Notes under the pieces: generated by a model
Database searches by the model: none
What the model saw: the letters and a program-made list of their open reading frames with translations, nothing else
Told to the model about the DNA's origin: nothing
Program-made: the position numbers and the translations under genes
Part shown: piece by piece, positions 8,959 through 17,737 of the stretch
Position numbering within the stretch: the stretch's first letter is position 1
Layout of the letters: the number at the start of each line of letters is the position of its first letter
Assembly: GCF_036345915.1 (NCBI RefSeq)
Contig: NZ_CP107785.1
Coordinates: 9,300,001-9,364,000 of the forward strand
Source of the DNA: Nocardia sp. NBC_00565
GTDB taxonomy: Bacteria > Actinomycetota > Actinomycetes > Mycobacteriales > Mycobacteriaceae
Reading direction: 5' to 3'
DNA length: 64,000 nucleotides

Positions 8959-9533
8959 TTCTTGCCTCCGAACGGCGCGGTCAATCCGGCGACCACGAAA
9001 TCGCGCAGTGATGCCACCGCCCGCCCCGATAGGTCGCGTTCCTCGGTCTCGGCTCCGCCGAACCGGGTGATGATCAGGTCGAAGGCCAGCATCCACCGGC
9101 GACGACTCTCGTCCTCGGGCAGTTCGGGGAGCAGGCCGACCCACGAGTCCATGCGGAACCACGGCCGACGCCACGACGTCATATGCCGCCCGAGCACGAA
9201 CTGCGCGAGCAACCGCAGATGCAACCGCCCCACCGGATCGCCCGCCAACGCCACGAACGGTTCGATCACCGCGTCGACAACCTCGGACACCGCACCGCGC
9301 TCCGCGGTCACCGCGGTCAGCCGATCCGCCCACAGCGGCCCGATCCGATCCTCGAGCAACGCCGCAACCAGCGCATCCTTCGACCCGAAGTGATAATGCA
9401 CCGCCGCCGGATTAGCCCCAGCCTCGCCACAGATCCCCCGCACCGAAACCTCGTCATAAGGCCGCGTCAACAACAACCGCTCCGCCGCCGCCAACAGCCG
9501 CTCTCGAGTATCCGCCGAGATCTTCCCTGCCAT
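8955..9533 (-). CDS. TetR family regulator of the OYE gene
   Basis: A 192-aa repressor with the N-terminal HTH in VSVRGICGEAGANPAAVHYHFGSKDAL (about residues 30-57), the hallmark of TetR proteins, followed by an all-helical ligand domain. It is the first gene of a two-gene unit with the Old Yellow Enzyme. The start at 9533 gives the normal distance to the HTH. A perfect palindrome lies 31 bp upstream, consistent with autorepression. The inducer is unknown and may be an electrophile handled by the enzyme. Confidence 0.9.
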   Translation of the reverse strand: MAGKISADTRERLLAAAERLLLTRPYDEVSVRGICGEAGANPAAVHYHFGSKDALVAALLEDRIGPLWADRLTAVTAERGAVSEVVDAVIEPFVALAGDPVGRLHLRLLAQFVLGRHMTSWRRPWFRMDSWVGLLPELPEDESRRRWMLAFDLIITRFGGAETEERDLSGRAVASLRDFVVAGLTAPFGGKK

Positions 9534-9563
9534 GCATCGAGTGAACCACACCTCAATCACTGA

Positions 9564-9580
9564 TTCAATCATTGATTGAA
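9564..9580. promoter_or_regulatory. TetR operator palindrome
   Basis: TTCAATCA-t-TGATTGAA is a perfect 17-nt inverted repeat, with a further TCAATCA half-site 10 bp away at 9553-9559. It sits just upstream of the TetR start at 9533 and is the obvious binding site for that protein. Confidence 0.75.
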
Positions 9581-9670
9581 CGGAAGATCGCGCAGGTATC
9601 CGCCTCGCGCGGAAGTGAGGGTTCGGCGGATGCCCTCTACTACCGCTGCGTAGACCGATCAGGAATCGAG

Positions 9671-9695
9671 AAGCGCTGGTCACCGCATAGCGCTT
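9671..9695. promoter_or_regulatory. Inverted repeat ahead of the VOC gene
   Basis: AAGCGCT and AGCGCTT are separated by 11 nt, ending 12 bp before the ATG at 9708. It could be an operator or a leader hairpin. Support comes from position and symmetry only. Confidence 0.35.
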
Positions 9696-9707
9696 AGCGT
9701 TACTGCC

Positions 9708-10340
9708 ATGAACATCACCACTGATCAGACCACTATCGAGTCCGTCATCCTCGAGGTTTCCGACCCCGCGGCCGCCGCGGCCTTCTACGACGCCGCATTC
9801 GGCCTTGGCGACAAGGTGCGCGTGCGTGCCTCCGAGGCGCCGACGACCGGGTTTCGTGGCTTCACCCTGTCGCTCGTGGTGTCTCAGCCGAGCACCGTCG
9901 ACAGCCTCATCGGCACCGCTCTCGAGGCGGGCGCGACGACGCTGAAGCCGGCCAAGAAGAGCTTCTGGGGCTATGGCGGCGTCGTCCAGGCTCCGGACGG
10001 GGCGATCTGGAAGATCGCGACGTCGTCGAAGAAGGACACCGGCCCGGCCACCCGGGAGGTCGACGATTTCGTGGTGCTCCTCGGGGTCGATGACGTGAAG
10101 GCGACCAAGCAGTTCTATGTCGACCGCGGCCTGGCCGTGGCGAAGAGCTTCGGCAGCAAGTATGTCGAGTTCGACACCCCGCCGTCTTCGATCAAGCTGG
10201 CTCTCTACGGGCGCCGCGCCGCCGCCAAGGACGCCGGCGTCGCACCGGAGGGCACCGGGTCGCACCGGATCGTCATTGGCGGCGATATCGGGCCCTTCGC
10301 CGACCCGGACGGGTTCGCGTGGGAGGTCGCCCCGGTCTGA
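9708..10340 (+). CDS. VOC/glyoxalase-fold protein with two modules
   Basis: A 210-aa protein with two vicinal-oxygen-chelate repeats. Module one begins SVILEVSDPAAAAAFYDAAFGLG at residues 12-34, and module two begins DFVVLLGVDDVKATKQFYVDRGL near residue 118. The C-terminus FADPDGFAWEVAP is the usual end of such modules. VOC proteins include glyoxalases, dioxygenases and antibiotic-binding proteins, and nothing here tells which. Metal-ligand His residues are not obvious, so a binding or resistance role is as likely as catalysis. It stands alone, with a possible operator upstream. Confidence 0.8.
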   Translation: MNITTDQTTIESVILEVSDPAAAAAFYDAAFGLGDKVRVRASEAPTTGFRGFTLSLVVSQPSTVDSLIGTALEAGATTLKPAKKSFWGYGGVVQAPDGAIWKIATSSKKDTGPATREVDDFVVLLGVDDVKATKQFYVDRGLAVAKSFGSKYVEFDTPPSSIKLALYGRRAAAKDAGVAPEGTGSHRIVIGGDIGPFADPDGFAWEVAPV

Positions 10341-10436
10341 GCCAGGCGTTCGGAGGCCGGTTCTGTTCGAACCGTTGCTCCGCAACTGTCACGGCTGCGG
10401 TGGTGGTTTCGACAGAGCGCTGGGTTCGGGGCTCCG

Positions 10437-10985
10437 TCAATTTCCGGGAAGCTGGAAGTCTGCCTTGAAGCGCGGACCGGGTGGGAGGCCGCGCAAGACG
10501 GCGCTGGTCCAGGCGACGGCCGGGGGCCAGCCTGCGGCTGCGTTGGTGATGTGTTCGGGGAGCGGCATGGTGTAGAAGCGGAGGTCGGCGCCGCGGGTCC
10601 AGTAGTCGTTGACTACCGGTAGGACGACGGAGGCGGGGATGAGTTCGTCCCAGATTCCGTGCCACCAGAAGATCGGGGTAGCCGGGATGTGCTGGCCCAG
10701 GCTCTGCTCCCGCAGGACCTGCATGACCGCGGGGCTGTTCTCCAGGGATTTGCCGGGTTGGAAGTAGTCGCTGATCGGTCGGTACATGCCGGTCAATGCC
10801 ACCGTGTAGACGCAGCGGCTCTGAAAATCCTGGAGGATGCGTTGCCCGTCCTCGGTCAGTAGTGCCTCGGCGTCGAACGCCTCGGGGAACTCCCGGGACA
10901 GGGCTGTCTTCTGGGCATATGCACAAATCGGGAGGCCATGACCGAGCCGACCGTCCGGACCGAACGTGGACGGACCGACCTGCTA
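10437..10985 (-). pseudogene. 3' half of a secretory (LIP family) lipase
   Basis: About 180 codons on the minus strand read as the C-terminal part of an actinobacterial secretory lipase. They include TALSREFPEAFDAEALL, a VALTGMYRPISDYF stretch, the FWWHGIWDELIP segment carrying the likely catalytic Asp, and LPEHITNAAAGWPPAV with the likely His. The nucleophile region and signal peptide are missing. An in-frame TAG lies near 10990 and there is no plausible start upstream, so the gene is 5'-truncated. An internal ATG at 10802 would give only 121 residues without the catalytic serine. Confidence 0.7.
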
Positions 10986-11107
10986 TTTCATCGCTGGGCG
11001 TAGTCGGCGACGCCATCCGCGGCGAAGATCGCCAATGCCGCGACATGCATTGATGTTTCAGGTGAATCGGAGCCGCTGAGCTTGCCGCCCAACCAGCGGA
11101 AGGGCGG

Positions 11108-11746
11108 TTACAGCTGCGGTTGTGATGGCAGCGGGCTGGAGGTCAGCTTCTGTGCGGAGCGTTTGTTCATGCCGAACATGCGCAGCACGTGGCAGGTCAT
11201 TTCGTCCGACAGTGCGTCGGCGTCGGCGTCCGGCCGTGCGTCCAACAGTTGCAGCAGACCCAGTAGCGCCCCGCCGGCGGCCATGATCGCCACATCCGGG
11301 TCCATCGGCTCGAACCGTCCGGCCTCTTGGGCGGCGATGATGTCGCGGCGGGCGCGTGGGGCCAGGCCCTCGTCGCGCAGCATGATCGACATGCCGGAAT
11401 TCAGCACCACCCGCACCATCTCTGGGATCTGGCGCTGCAAGCGGCCGGTCATGCGGAAACTGACCGCGAACACCTCCGCGGGATCGTCGTAGAGTTCCAC
11501 GATCGCATCGCGCATCTCGCTGTAGACCTGCAGCGCCGAGCGCACCGCCTCGTCGAACAACTGATCCTTGGACTCGAAATGGTTGTAGAAGGAACCGAAT
11601 CCGACATCGGCGGCGTCGGTGATCTCCTGAATGCTGACCGCCGAGCGTCCCTCGGACAGGAACTTGCGTGCGGCCCCGAGCAGCGCGTTGCGGGTGCGCT
11701 CGCGACGGCGGTCGATGCGGTTGCCCACTACGGGTTCGGCTGCCAT
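11108..11746 (-). CDS. TetR family transcriptional regulator
   Basis: A 212-aa regulator with the HTH in VSIQEITDAADVGFGSFYNHFESKDQLF at about residues 35-62. ATG 11746 has an AGAAGG ribosome-binding site; a longer in-frame start exists at 11773. It is divergent from the SDR reductase gene at 11908, and a near-perfect palindrome lies between them. The protein resembles the TetR protein at 29676-30338 (shared SFYNHF, GLAPRA-RDI and LRMFG blocks), so the two are probably paralogues. That subgroup often controls lipid or aromatic degradation genes. Confidence 0.9.
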   Translation of the reverse strand: MAAEPVVGNRIDRRRERTRNALLGAARKFLSEGRSAVSIQEITDAADVGFGSFYNHFESKDQLFDEAVRSALQVYSEMRDAIVELYDDPAEVFAVSFRMTGRLQRQIPEMVRVVLNSGMSIMLRDEGLAPRARRDIIAAQEAGRFEPMDPDVAIMAAGGALLGLLQLLDARPDADADALSDEMTCHVLRMFGMNKRSAQKLTSSPLPSQPQL

Positions 11747-11777
11747 CGGACCTTCTTCCACTCGAAACGTCACCGGA

Positions 11778-11807
11778 ATCGTATCTGAGGAAACAATCAG
11801 ATGCGAT
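11778..11807. promoter_or_regulatory. TetR operator between divergent tetR and SDR genes
   Basis: ATCGTATCTGA and TCAGATGCGAT form 11-bp arms with one mismatch around an 8-nt spacer. The site is 32 bp upstream of the TetR start and 100 bp upstream of the reductase start, so one repressor could control both directions. Confidence 0.65.
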
Positions 11808-11907
11808 TTCGATGCCAGCCTGTCCGCCGATGTACGTTGTGTGACGCGGGCCGGTCTCGTCCTTGTGGTTGGTCACGGCGCGCTCGACGACAAAGGAGAC
11901 AGAACCG

Positions 11908-12663
11908 ATGAGCACAACTCGTACCGCCATTGTCACCGGTGCCGCGCGCGGGATCGGTGCCGAGACCGCGCGACGGCTGGCCGCGGACGGATTCGCCGTC
12001 GCGGTGCTGGATCTGGACGAGTCGGCAGGCAAGCCGGTGGTCGCGGAGATCGAGACGGCGGGCGGCCGGGCACTGGCGGTGGGCGTGGATGTCGCCGACG
12101 AGCAGGCCGTCGAGGCGGCGGTCGCCCGGGTCGCCGCCGAATTGGGCGCGCCGACGGTGCTGGTGAACAACGCCGGTATCACCCGGGACAACCTGCTGTT
12201 CAAAATGACTGTCGCGGAGTGGGATTCGGTGCTGAACGTGCACCTGCGCGGTTCGTTCCTGATGAGCCGCGCCGTGCAGAAGCATATGATCGAGGCCAAA
12301 TGGGGCCGCATCGTCAACCTGTCGAGCACCTCCGCGCTGGGCAACCGCGGTCAGGCCAACTACTCGGCGGCCAAGGCGGGGCTGCAAGGTTTCACCAAGA
12401 CATTGGCGATCGAACTCGGGAAATTCGGAGTGACCGTGAACGCGGTCGCGCCCGGCTTCATCGAAACCGATATGACCGCCGCGACCGCCGCCCGGGTCGG
12501 CGTGAACTTCGAGGATTACCGCGCAGCGGCCGCGGCGCAGATTCCGGTACAGCGCATCGGTCAGCCCGCCGATATCGCCAATGCCGTGTCCTTCTTCGTC
12601 GGTGCAGCCGCGGGCTTCGTCTCCGGCCAGGTGCTCTACGTCGCGGGCGGCCCGAAGGACTGA
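11908..12663 (+). CDS. SDR family reductase, 3-oxoacyl-ACP reductase (FabG)-like
   Basis: A 251-aa short-chain dehydrogenase/reductase. The cofactor motif TGAARGIG is at residues 10-17, NNAG near residue 88, and the catalytic Ser and YSAAK pair are near residues 138 and 151. The tail VSGQVLYVAGGP is the usual FabG-type end. It would reduce a 3-oxoacyl thioester or similar ketone with NAD(P)H. ATG 11908 has an aaaggag ribosome-binding site 10 bp upstream; an upstream in-frame start at 11863 lacks one. The divergent TetR gene and shared palindrome suggest induction by a lipid-like compound. Confidence 0.88.
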   Translation: MSTTRTAIVTGAARGIGAETARRLAADGFAVAVLDLDESAGKPVVAEIETAGGRALAVGVDVADEQAVEAAVARVAAELGAPTVLVNNAGITRDNLLFKMTVAEWDSVLNVHLRGSFLMSRAVQKHMIEAKWGRIVNLSSTSALGNRGQANYSAAKAGLQGFTKTLAIELGKFGVTVNAVAPGFIETDMTAATAARVGVNFEDYRAAAAAQIPVQRIGQPADIANAVSFFVGAAAGFVSGQVLYVAGGPKD

Positions 12664-12692
12664 ACAGCCGCTGGCGACGCACCGGCTCACCG

Positions 12693-12870
12693 CTAGTCGA
12701 AGGTGACGACTACTTTTTCGGCTGCGCCTGGGGTGAGGGTGAGGTCGAAGGCGTGTTCGATGTCGGTGAAGGGGATGCGGTGGCTGATGAGTTGGGCGAA
12801 TCGGTCGGCGTGTTGGGCGTTCTCGATGAGCAGGTATTCGGTCATCCCGGGCACCGCAATCTCCATCATC
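12693..12870 (-). pseudogene. 3' remnant of a zinc-type alcohol dehydrogenase
   Basis: Roughly 58 codons on the minus strand read as the end of a medium-chain dehydrogenase. The tail combines FTDIEHAFDLTLTPGAAEKVVVTFD with an upstream segment HADRFAQLISHRI. No catalytic or cofactor domain remains. Its broken 5' end abuts the repeat-rich region in front of the MarR gene. Confidence 0.6.
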
Positions 12871-12876
12871 ACGGAT

Positions 12877-12957
12877 ATGCATTATGCATCTTACATGCAT
12901 CATGCACCATTACTGCATGATGCACAATAGCTGTGTTATGCACATCGCATGTGATAT
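12877..12957. repeat. Cluster of ATGCAT / TGCATNATGCA motifs upstream of marR
   Basis: An AT-rich stretch of about 80 bp holds ATGCAT and TATGCAT (12877-12889), ATGCATCATGCA (12895-12906), TGCATGATGCA (12914-12924) and the inverted repeat CACAT-CGC-ATGTG (12941-12953). It ends 46 bp before the MarR start and looks like a multi-site operator for that regulator. It also stands out by composition from the GC-rich surroundings. Confidence 0.6.
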
Positions 12958-13002
12958 ACCGAGACCAGGCACGATGCGGTATCTCGACAAAGGAAGGACG
13001 GC

Positions 13003-13461
13003 ATGGACAAACCGATTGATCTGGTCGAATTCGAGTCCATGCTGCTGGGCCGCTACACGCTCAACCCGCACTACCCGCAAGAGACCGGAATGCTGGACCG
13101 CAGCGCCTACTTGCTGCTCAGCCGGCTCGGCGTGGAGGGTCCGATGTCGGTCGGACAGCTCAGTGACGCCTTCGGCCTGAACGCCTCGACCGTCATTCGC
13201 CAGACCGCCGCCCTGCTCCGCGACGGGCTCGTCGAACGGATTCTGGACCCCGAGGGCGGCGTCGCCCGCATGTTCCGCATCACCCGGAAGGGGCAGACCC
13301 GTCTCGACGCCGATCGCACCGCCAAGGTCGAGGGCATTGCCGACATCATGCGGGACTGGTCGCCGGAGGAGGTCGCCGCCTTCGCCGGATACCTGCGGCG
13401 ATTCAACGGCGACATCGAGGAACGCCGCGGCCAGCCGTGGCCACGACCCGAGAACGCGTAG
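13003..13461 (+). CDS. MarR family transcriptional regulator
   Basis: A 152-aa winged-helix regulator. The recognition helix lies in MSVGQLSDAFGLNASTVIRQTAALLRDGLVER (about residues 45-77) and the wing in DPEGGVARMFRITRKGQTRL, which together define the MarR family. The start has an aaggaagg ribosome-binding site. No co-directional partner follows; the neighbouring aspA gene is convergent. Repeated ATGCAT motifs upstream suggest autoregulation, and the original target may have been the dehydrogenase now reduced to a remnant at 12693-12870. Confidence 0.85.
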   Translation: MDKPIDLVEFESMLLGRYTLNPHYPQETGMLDRSAYLLLSRLGVEGPMSVGQLSDAFGLNASTVIRQTAALLRDGLVERILDPEGGVARMFRITRKGQTRLDADRTAKVEGIADIMRDWSPEEVAAFAGYLRRFNGDIEERRGQPWPRPENA

Positions 13462-13638
13462 GTGGAGGTCAGCGGCTCGCGCCAGCGGCCGATGGACTCG
13501 GGCTTACGCCGCACGGGAATGTCGAGAGTCGGTGGGTAGAGATCGGTGGCCGTCCGAACCGAGCCAGGCATCGAGCCGCGGATTCCATTGAGCAGGCCAG
13601 GAAGCGGGCCACGCCGCGGGGCAGGTCGTCGTCGTGTG

Positions 13639-15063
13639 CTAGTGCGGTAGCGGGCTCGATGGACTCGCCAGGCCGGCGAGGCGGTGTGGCGCGAGGATGT
13701 CCGCTACCGCCTCGGGGGTGAGGAAGCCGAGTTCGGTCGCGATATCGCCGACGAATTGCCCGGTGCGCAAAGCCTGTTTGGCGATCGCGGCACTGGCCTC
13801 GTACCCGATGTGCGGCGTCAGCGCGGTGACGATGCCGATCGACCGTCGGACACCTTGCTCGAGATGTTCGCGGTTGGGGGTGATGCCGGCAACGCACTTG
13901 GTCGCCAAGGCGTCGACCGCCGCGATCAGATGCGCGGTGGTTTTCAGCATGCTGTAGGCGATGATCGGCTCGAAGGCGTTGAGTTGAAGTTGTCCGGCCT
14001 CGGCGGCCATCGTGACGGTCAGATCGTTGCCGATGGCCTCGAAGGCGACCTGGTTGACCAGTTCCGGGACGACCGGGTTGACCTTGCCCGGCATGATCGA
14101 CGATCCGGCCTGCATCGGCGGGAGATTGATCTCACCGAAACCCGTTATCGGACCGGAGGACATCAGGCGCAGGTCATTGCAGGTCTTCGACAGCTTCACC
14201 GCGACCCGCTTGATGATGCCGGATACCTGGACGAAGGCGCCGCAATCCTGGGTCGCTTCGATGAGGTTCTCCGCCGGTGTCACCGCTTCGCCGGTGAGTT
14301 CGCTCAGGTAGGCGCAGGCCAGCGCGGGATAGTTGGGATGGCCATTGATTCCGGTGCCGATCGCGGTGCCGCCGAGGTTGCTTTCGCGCAGCAGGGCGAT
14401 GCCTTCCGCGAGCCGGGTGCAGTCCTCGCGCAGCATGACCGCGAAGGTACCGAATTCCTGGCCGAGGGTCATGGGTACGGCGTCCTGCAGCTGGGTCCGG
14501 CCCATTTTGATGACGTCGGCGAATTCGATTGACTTGCGGTCGAATTCGTCCGCGAGGCGGCCGAGTGCGGCGGCCAGCAGCCGGATGTGTCGGACGACGG
14601 CCAGTCGGATGGCGGTCGGATAGACGTCGTTGGTGGATTGGCCGAGGTTGACGTGGTCGATCGGATCGAGTTCGGCGTAGGCGCCCCGGTCGTAGCCGAG
14701 CGATTCCAGCGCGCGGTTGGCGATGACCTCGTTGGCGTTCATATTCGTCGAGGTGCCCGCGCCGCCCTGGATCGGGTCGATCGGGAACTGATCGTGCAAT
14801 GCGCCGCCGCGGATTTCGGCACAGGCGGCTTCGATCGCGGCGGCACGGCGGTCGTCGAGAATGCCCAACTCGCGATTGGCGTGGCACGCGGCCTGTTTGA
14901 CCGCGGCGAGTGCGGCGATGAGCGCGGGGTAGTGGCCGATGCGGTCACCGGTGACGGCGAAGTTGTTCAATGCGCGCGCGGTGTGGATGCCCCAATACGC
15001 GCCGCTGGGTACGGGCAGCGCGCCGAGCGAGTCGCGCTCGATGCGGGTGCTTTCGGTCATCAT
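13639..15063 (-). CDS. aspA: Aspartate ammonia-lyase
   Basis: A 474-aa enzyme converting L-aspartate to fumarate and ammonia, a cytosolic homotetramer of the aspartase/fumarase superfamily. The signature GSSIMPGKVNPV lies near residue 320 and contains the catalytic serine. GGAGTSTNMNANEVIANRA near residue 100 and TGINGHPNY near residue 240 are further family blocks. TSTNMNANEVI and the length favour aspartase over fumarase. The ATG at 15063 overlaps the asparaginase stop as ATGA. It is the last gene of ansP-ansA-aspA, completing asparagine degradation to fumarate. Confidence 0.93.
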   Translation of the reverse strand: MMTESTRIERDSLGALPVPSGAYWGIHTARALNNFAVTGDRIGHYPALIAALAAVKQAACHANRELGILDDRRAAAIEAACAEIRGGALHDQFPIDPIQGGAGTSTNMNANEVIANRALESLGYDRGAYAELDPIDHVNLGQSTNDVYPTAIRLAVVRHIRLLAAALGRLADEFDRKSIEFADVIKMGRTQLQDAVPMTLGQEFGTFAVMLREDCTRLAEGIALLRESNLGGTAIGTGINGHPNYPALACAYLSELTGEAVTPAENLIEATQDCGAFVQVSGIIKRVAVKLSKTCNDLRLMSSGPITGFGEINLPPMQAGSSIMPGKVNPVVPELVNQVAFEAIGNDLTVTMAAEAGQLQLNAFEPIIAYSMLKTTAHLIAAVDALATKCVAGITPNREHLEQGVRRSIGIVTALTPHIGYEASAAIAKQALRTGQFVGDIATELGFLTPEAVADILAPHRLAGLASPSSPLPH

Positions 15064-16115
15064 CGGCTCCAGGTCAGGTAGGTGTCTTGGATGGGTATGG
15101 AGTTCGGCGGTGCCGCAACGGGATTCGCCAGTTCGCCGAGTAGGTTCGTCGATAGCCAGTGCCGCAGTTCGCGACCCGCGAATCCGGCGTCGACGAGGTG
15201 GGCGAGTTTGGCGAGCGCCGCCTCCCTGGTCATATCGCCCCCGCTGATCGCGCCCGCGTCGAGTAGCGCTCGTCCCGGTAGATATCGCGCGAGATCGATT
15301 GCGCCGCTGCCACATTGGGTGATAACGAGCACCGGTGTGCCGCGTAGCGTCGCCTGCCGGACGACCTCGATGGTGGCGGATCCGTGCTGCGGCAGGGTGC
15401 CGGATCCGTAGCATTCGAGCACGATGCCGCCGCGGTAGTGCCGCAGTGCCGCGTCGAGCAGGTCGGCATGCATGCCGGGAAATACCGTGAACAGCCCGAC
15501 CGGCCGGCTCGCGTCCGCGCGCGGTCGCGCGATCGGGAGTACCGGCGGCGTCGGCGGTGGTGTCAGTTCGCGGACAGTGGCGAATCCGTCGTAGTCGTCA
15601 CAGGCGCGCTTGCTGGCGCGTACGGCCGGATGTAGGGCCGAGCCGAATGCGATGTAGGTCCCCGGAACTGGTTCTGCGGCAATCGAATTCAGTGCCAGAC
15701 GGAGGTTGTCGCGGGCATCGCTACCGGCGTGCCCGAGGGGAATCTGGGCTCCGGTCAGCACCACCGGAACAGCGAACTCCCGCAGTTCGAACGCGATCCG
15801 CGCGCCGCTATAGGCCATCGTGTCGGTGCCGTGAATAACGATGACACCGTCCGGGCGGGCCGATCCGATATCGGATCGCACCCGTTCGGCGATCCGGCAG
15901 GCCGTGCCGGGATCGGCGTCGGCGCTGTCGATCACGCGGTCGAGTTCGGCATACCGGAACTCGACCGACATCCCTTCGTCATCCTCGAATTGCGCTATGA
16001 CATCGGCGATTTCGGCACCGATACCCGATCGAGGCCGCATGCCCGCGCCGTGATCCACCATTCCGAAGGTGCCGCCGGTGTACAGAATGTGCACCGCGAG
16101 GCTGCGCCGGCTCAT
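15060..16115 (-). CDS. ansA: L-asparaginase (type I-like)
   Basis: A 351-aa amidohydrolase turning L-asparagine into aspartate and ammonia. The first catalytic triad is visible in ILYTGGTFGM (nucleophilic Thr13) and the second in HGTDTMAYSGARIAFEL, with the Thr-Asp pair near residue 98. No signal peptide is present, so it acts in the cytosol. The ATG at 16115 overlaps the permease stop (ATGA), and the stop overlaps the aspA start in the same way, so translation of the three genes is coupled. Family length is usually 325-350 aa. Confidence 0.92.
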   Translation of the reverse strand: MSRRSLAVHILYTGGTFGMVDHGAGMRPRSGIGAEIADVIAQFEDDEGMSVEFRYAELDRVIDSADADPGTACRIAERVRSDIGSARPDGVIVIHGTDTMAYSGARIAFELREFAVPVVLTGAQIPLGHAGSDARDNLRLALNSIAAEPVPGTYIAFGSALHPAVRASKRACDDYDGFATVRELTPPPTPPVLPIARPRADASRPVGLFTVFPGMHADLLDAALRHYRGGIVLECYGSGTLPQHGSATIEVVRQATLRGTPVLVITQCGSGAIDLARYLPGRALLDAGAISGGDMTREAALAKLAHLVDAGFAGRELRHWLSTNLLGELANPVAAPPNSIPIQDTYLTWSR

Positions 16116-17578
16116 GCGTCCAGCGCTCCACCGGTCGCCGTCTCGGGGCGCTGCATCGGTGCGAGGACGTCCGCGTCGAGCCGACCGCGCACTCGGTACC
16201 AGCCCGCGACCATTGCGGCGACCACGGCCAGGAATGCGACGAGGGTGATCCGCCCGATCTCGTCGTCGAAGAACATCAGCGCGACGACGCCGGCCAGGAA
16301 GCCGAGGGTCAGCACATTGAGGACCGGGGCGAAAGGCAGCCGGAACGTCGGCCGCACGTACGTGCCGCGCTCGCACCTGCGCACGAAGATCCAGTGGCAG
16401 ATCATGATCGAAGCCCAGGTTCCGACGATGCCGAGTCCGGCCAGGTTCAGCACGATCTCGAATGCCTTCTTCGGCACCAGCAGATTCAGCACCACTCCGG
16501 CGATGCCGACGACACTGGTGATCAGCACGCCGCCATAGGGCACGCCCTGGCGATTCAGCCGCGCGGCGAAACGAGGCGCCGCACCGGCCACCGCCATGGA
16601 TCGCAGCGTGCGGCCGGTGGCGTAGAGGCCCGCGTTCAGGCTGGACATGGCGGCGGTCAACACCACCACATTCATCACATCGCCCGCGTGTGGAATGCCG
16701 ATCGAGCTCATCACTGTGACGAAAGGACTCTCGCTGGACGAGTACGCCGTCCACGGCAGCAGCAGCGTGAACAGCACGACCGACCCGGCGTAGAACAGGA
16801 TGATCCGCCACATGATCGAGTTGACCGCCTTCGGCACGACGGCCCGTGGGTTATCGGATTCACCCGCCGCGACGCCGATCGTCTCCGTGCCGCCGAATGC
16901 GAACACCACGCCGAGGGCGATGGTGAGCATCGGGGCCAGACCGCGCGGGAAGAGGCCGCCGTTGTCGGTGATCGTCGAGATGCCGGGAGTGTGTCCGGCC
17001 AGCGGCGTGCCAGTGACGATGAAGAACACGGCCAGGATCATGAATACAACGATCGTGCCCACCTTGACCAGCGCGAACCAGAACTCCAACTCACCGAACA
17101 GCCGCACCGATACGACATTGAGCGCGACGACCACCGCCAACGCGATCAGCGCGAGCGCCCACTGCGGTATCGGGACGAACGGCGACCAGAAGTGTGCGTA
17201 CAGTGCGACTGCGGTGATATCGGCGACCAGCGTCGTCGACCAGTTCAAGAAGTACAGCCAGCCCACCGAGTAGGCGCCGCGCTCGCCGAGGAATTCGCGG
17301 GCGTAGGAGACGAATGCCCCGGACGAGGGCCGGTGCATCACCAGCTCGCCGAGCGCCCGCACGACCATGAACGTGAAGATGCCGCACACGATGTAGACGA
17401 TGGCCAGCGAGGGACCGGCCAGTGCCATGCGGCCGCTCGCGCCGAGAAATAGTCCGGTCCCGATCGATCCGCCGATCGCGATCATCTGCATATGGCGCTT
17501 GCGCAGGCGTTTCTGATAGCCGACATCGCTGATATCGACCTGCGGCGCGGTGGCCGACAGTTCGTCGTGTTGCTGCAT
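16112..17578 (-). CDS. ansP: Amino acid permease, probable asparagine transporter
   Basis: A 488-aa APC-superfamily symporter with about twelve membrane helices. The first helix motif IGGSIGTGLFLGA (about residues 35-47) is the substrate-carboxylate binding loop of the AAT family, which includes AnsP, GabP and AroP. Its position ahead of asparaginase and aspartase in one operon makes asparagine or aspartate the likely substrate. The start has a GAGGAAGG ribosome-binding site. A divergent GntR gene lies 159 bp upstream, so the operon is probably derepressed by an amino acid. Confidence 0.9.
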   Translation of the reverse strand: MQQHDELSATAPQVDISDVGYQKRLRKRHMQMIAIGGSIGTGLFLGASGRMALAGPSLAIVYIVCGIFTFMVVRALGELVMHRPSSGAFVSYAREFLGERGAYSVGWLYFLNWSTTLVADITAVALYAHFWSPFVPIPQWALALIALAVVVALNVVSVRLFGELEFWFALVKVGTIVVFMILAVFFIVTGTPLAGHTPGISTITDNGGLFPRGLAPMLTIALGVVFAFGGTETIGVAAGESDNPRAVVPKAVNSIMWRIILFYAGSVVLFTLLLPWTAYSSSESPFVTVMSSIGIPHAGDVMNVVVLTAAMSSLNAGLYATGRTLRSMAVAGAAPRFAARLNRQGVPYGGVLITSVVGIAGVVLNLLVPKKAFEIVLNLAGLGIVGTWASIMICHWIFVRRCERGTYVRPTFRLPFAPVLNVLTLGFLAGVVALMFFDDEIGRITLVAFLAVVAAMVAGWYRVRGRLDADVLAPMQRPETATGGALDA

Positions 17579-17630
17579 GGGGACCTTCCTCAGGCGAATC
17601 CAGCCTCCGTGGTGGCCACCGAATGGCAGC

Positions 17631-17656
17631 TGTCAGGCTGTAAGGCTGTAAGACAG
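17631..17656. promoter_or_regulatory. Direct-repeat candidate operator between ansP and gntR
   Basis: The sequence holds two adjacent GGCTGTAA repeats (17636-17651), bracketed by TGTC at 17631-17634 and a following GACA. It lies between the divergent ansP and GntR starts and is the only conspicuous repeat there. FadR-type regulators bind short inverted repeats, so the assignment to the GntR protein is inference. Confidence 0.4.
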
Positions 17657-17737
17657 GTTGAAGGTAACGTGCGTCACAGTCGCTGTCAATGCCGACGCGT
17701 TTTGACGCCGTATCGGCCAAGTCTCCATACTGGTCGC

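Noticed and set aside
12877..12957. Possible CRISPR-like repeats
   Set aside because: The ATGCAT motifs are short and irregularly spaced with no spacers of constant length. They fit an operator cluster.
16394..17452. A 352-codon plus-strand frame opposite ansP
   Set aside because: His/Asp/Gln-rich mirror of a membrane protein; ansP has family motifs.
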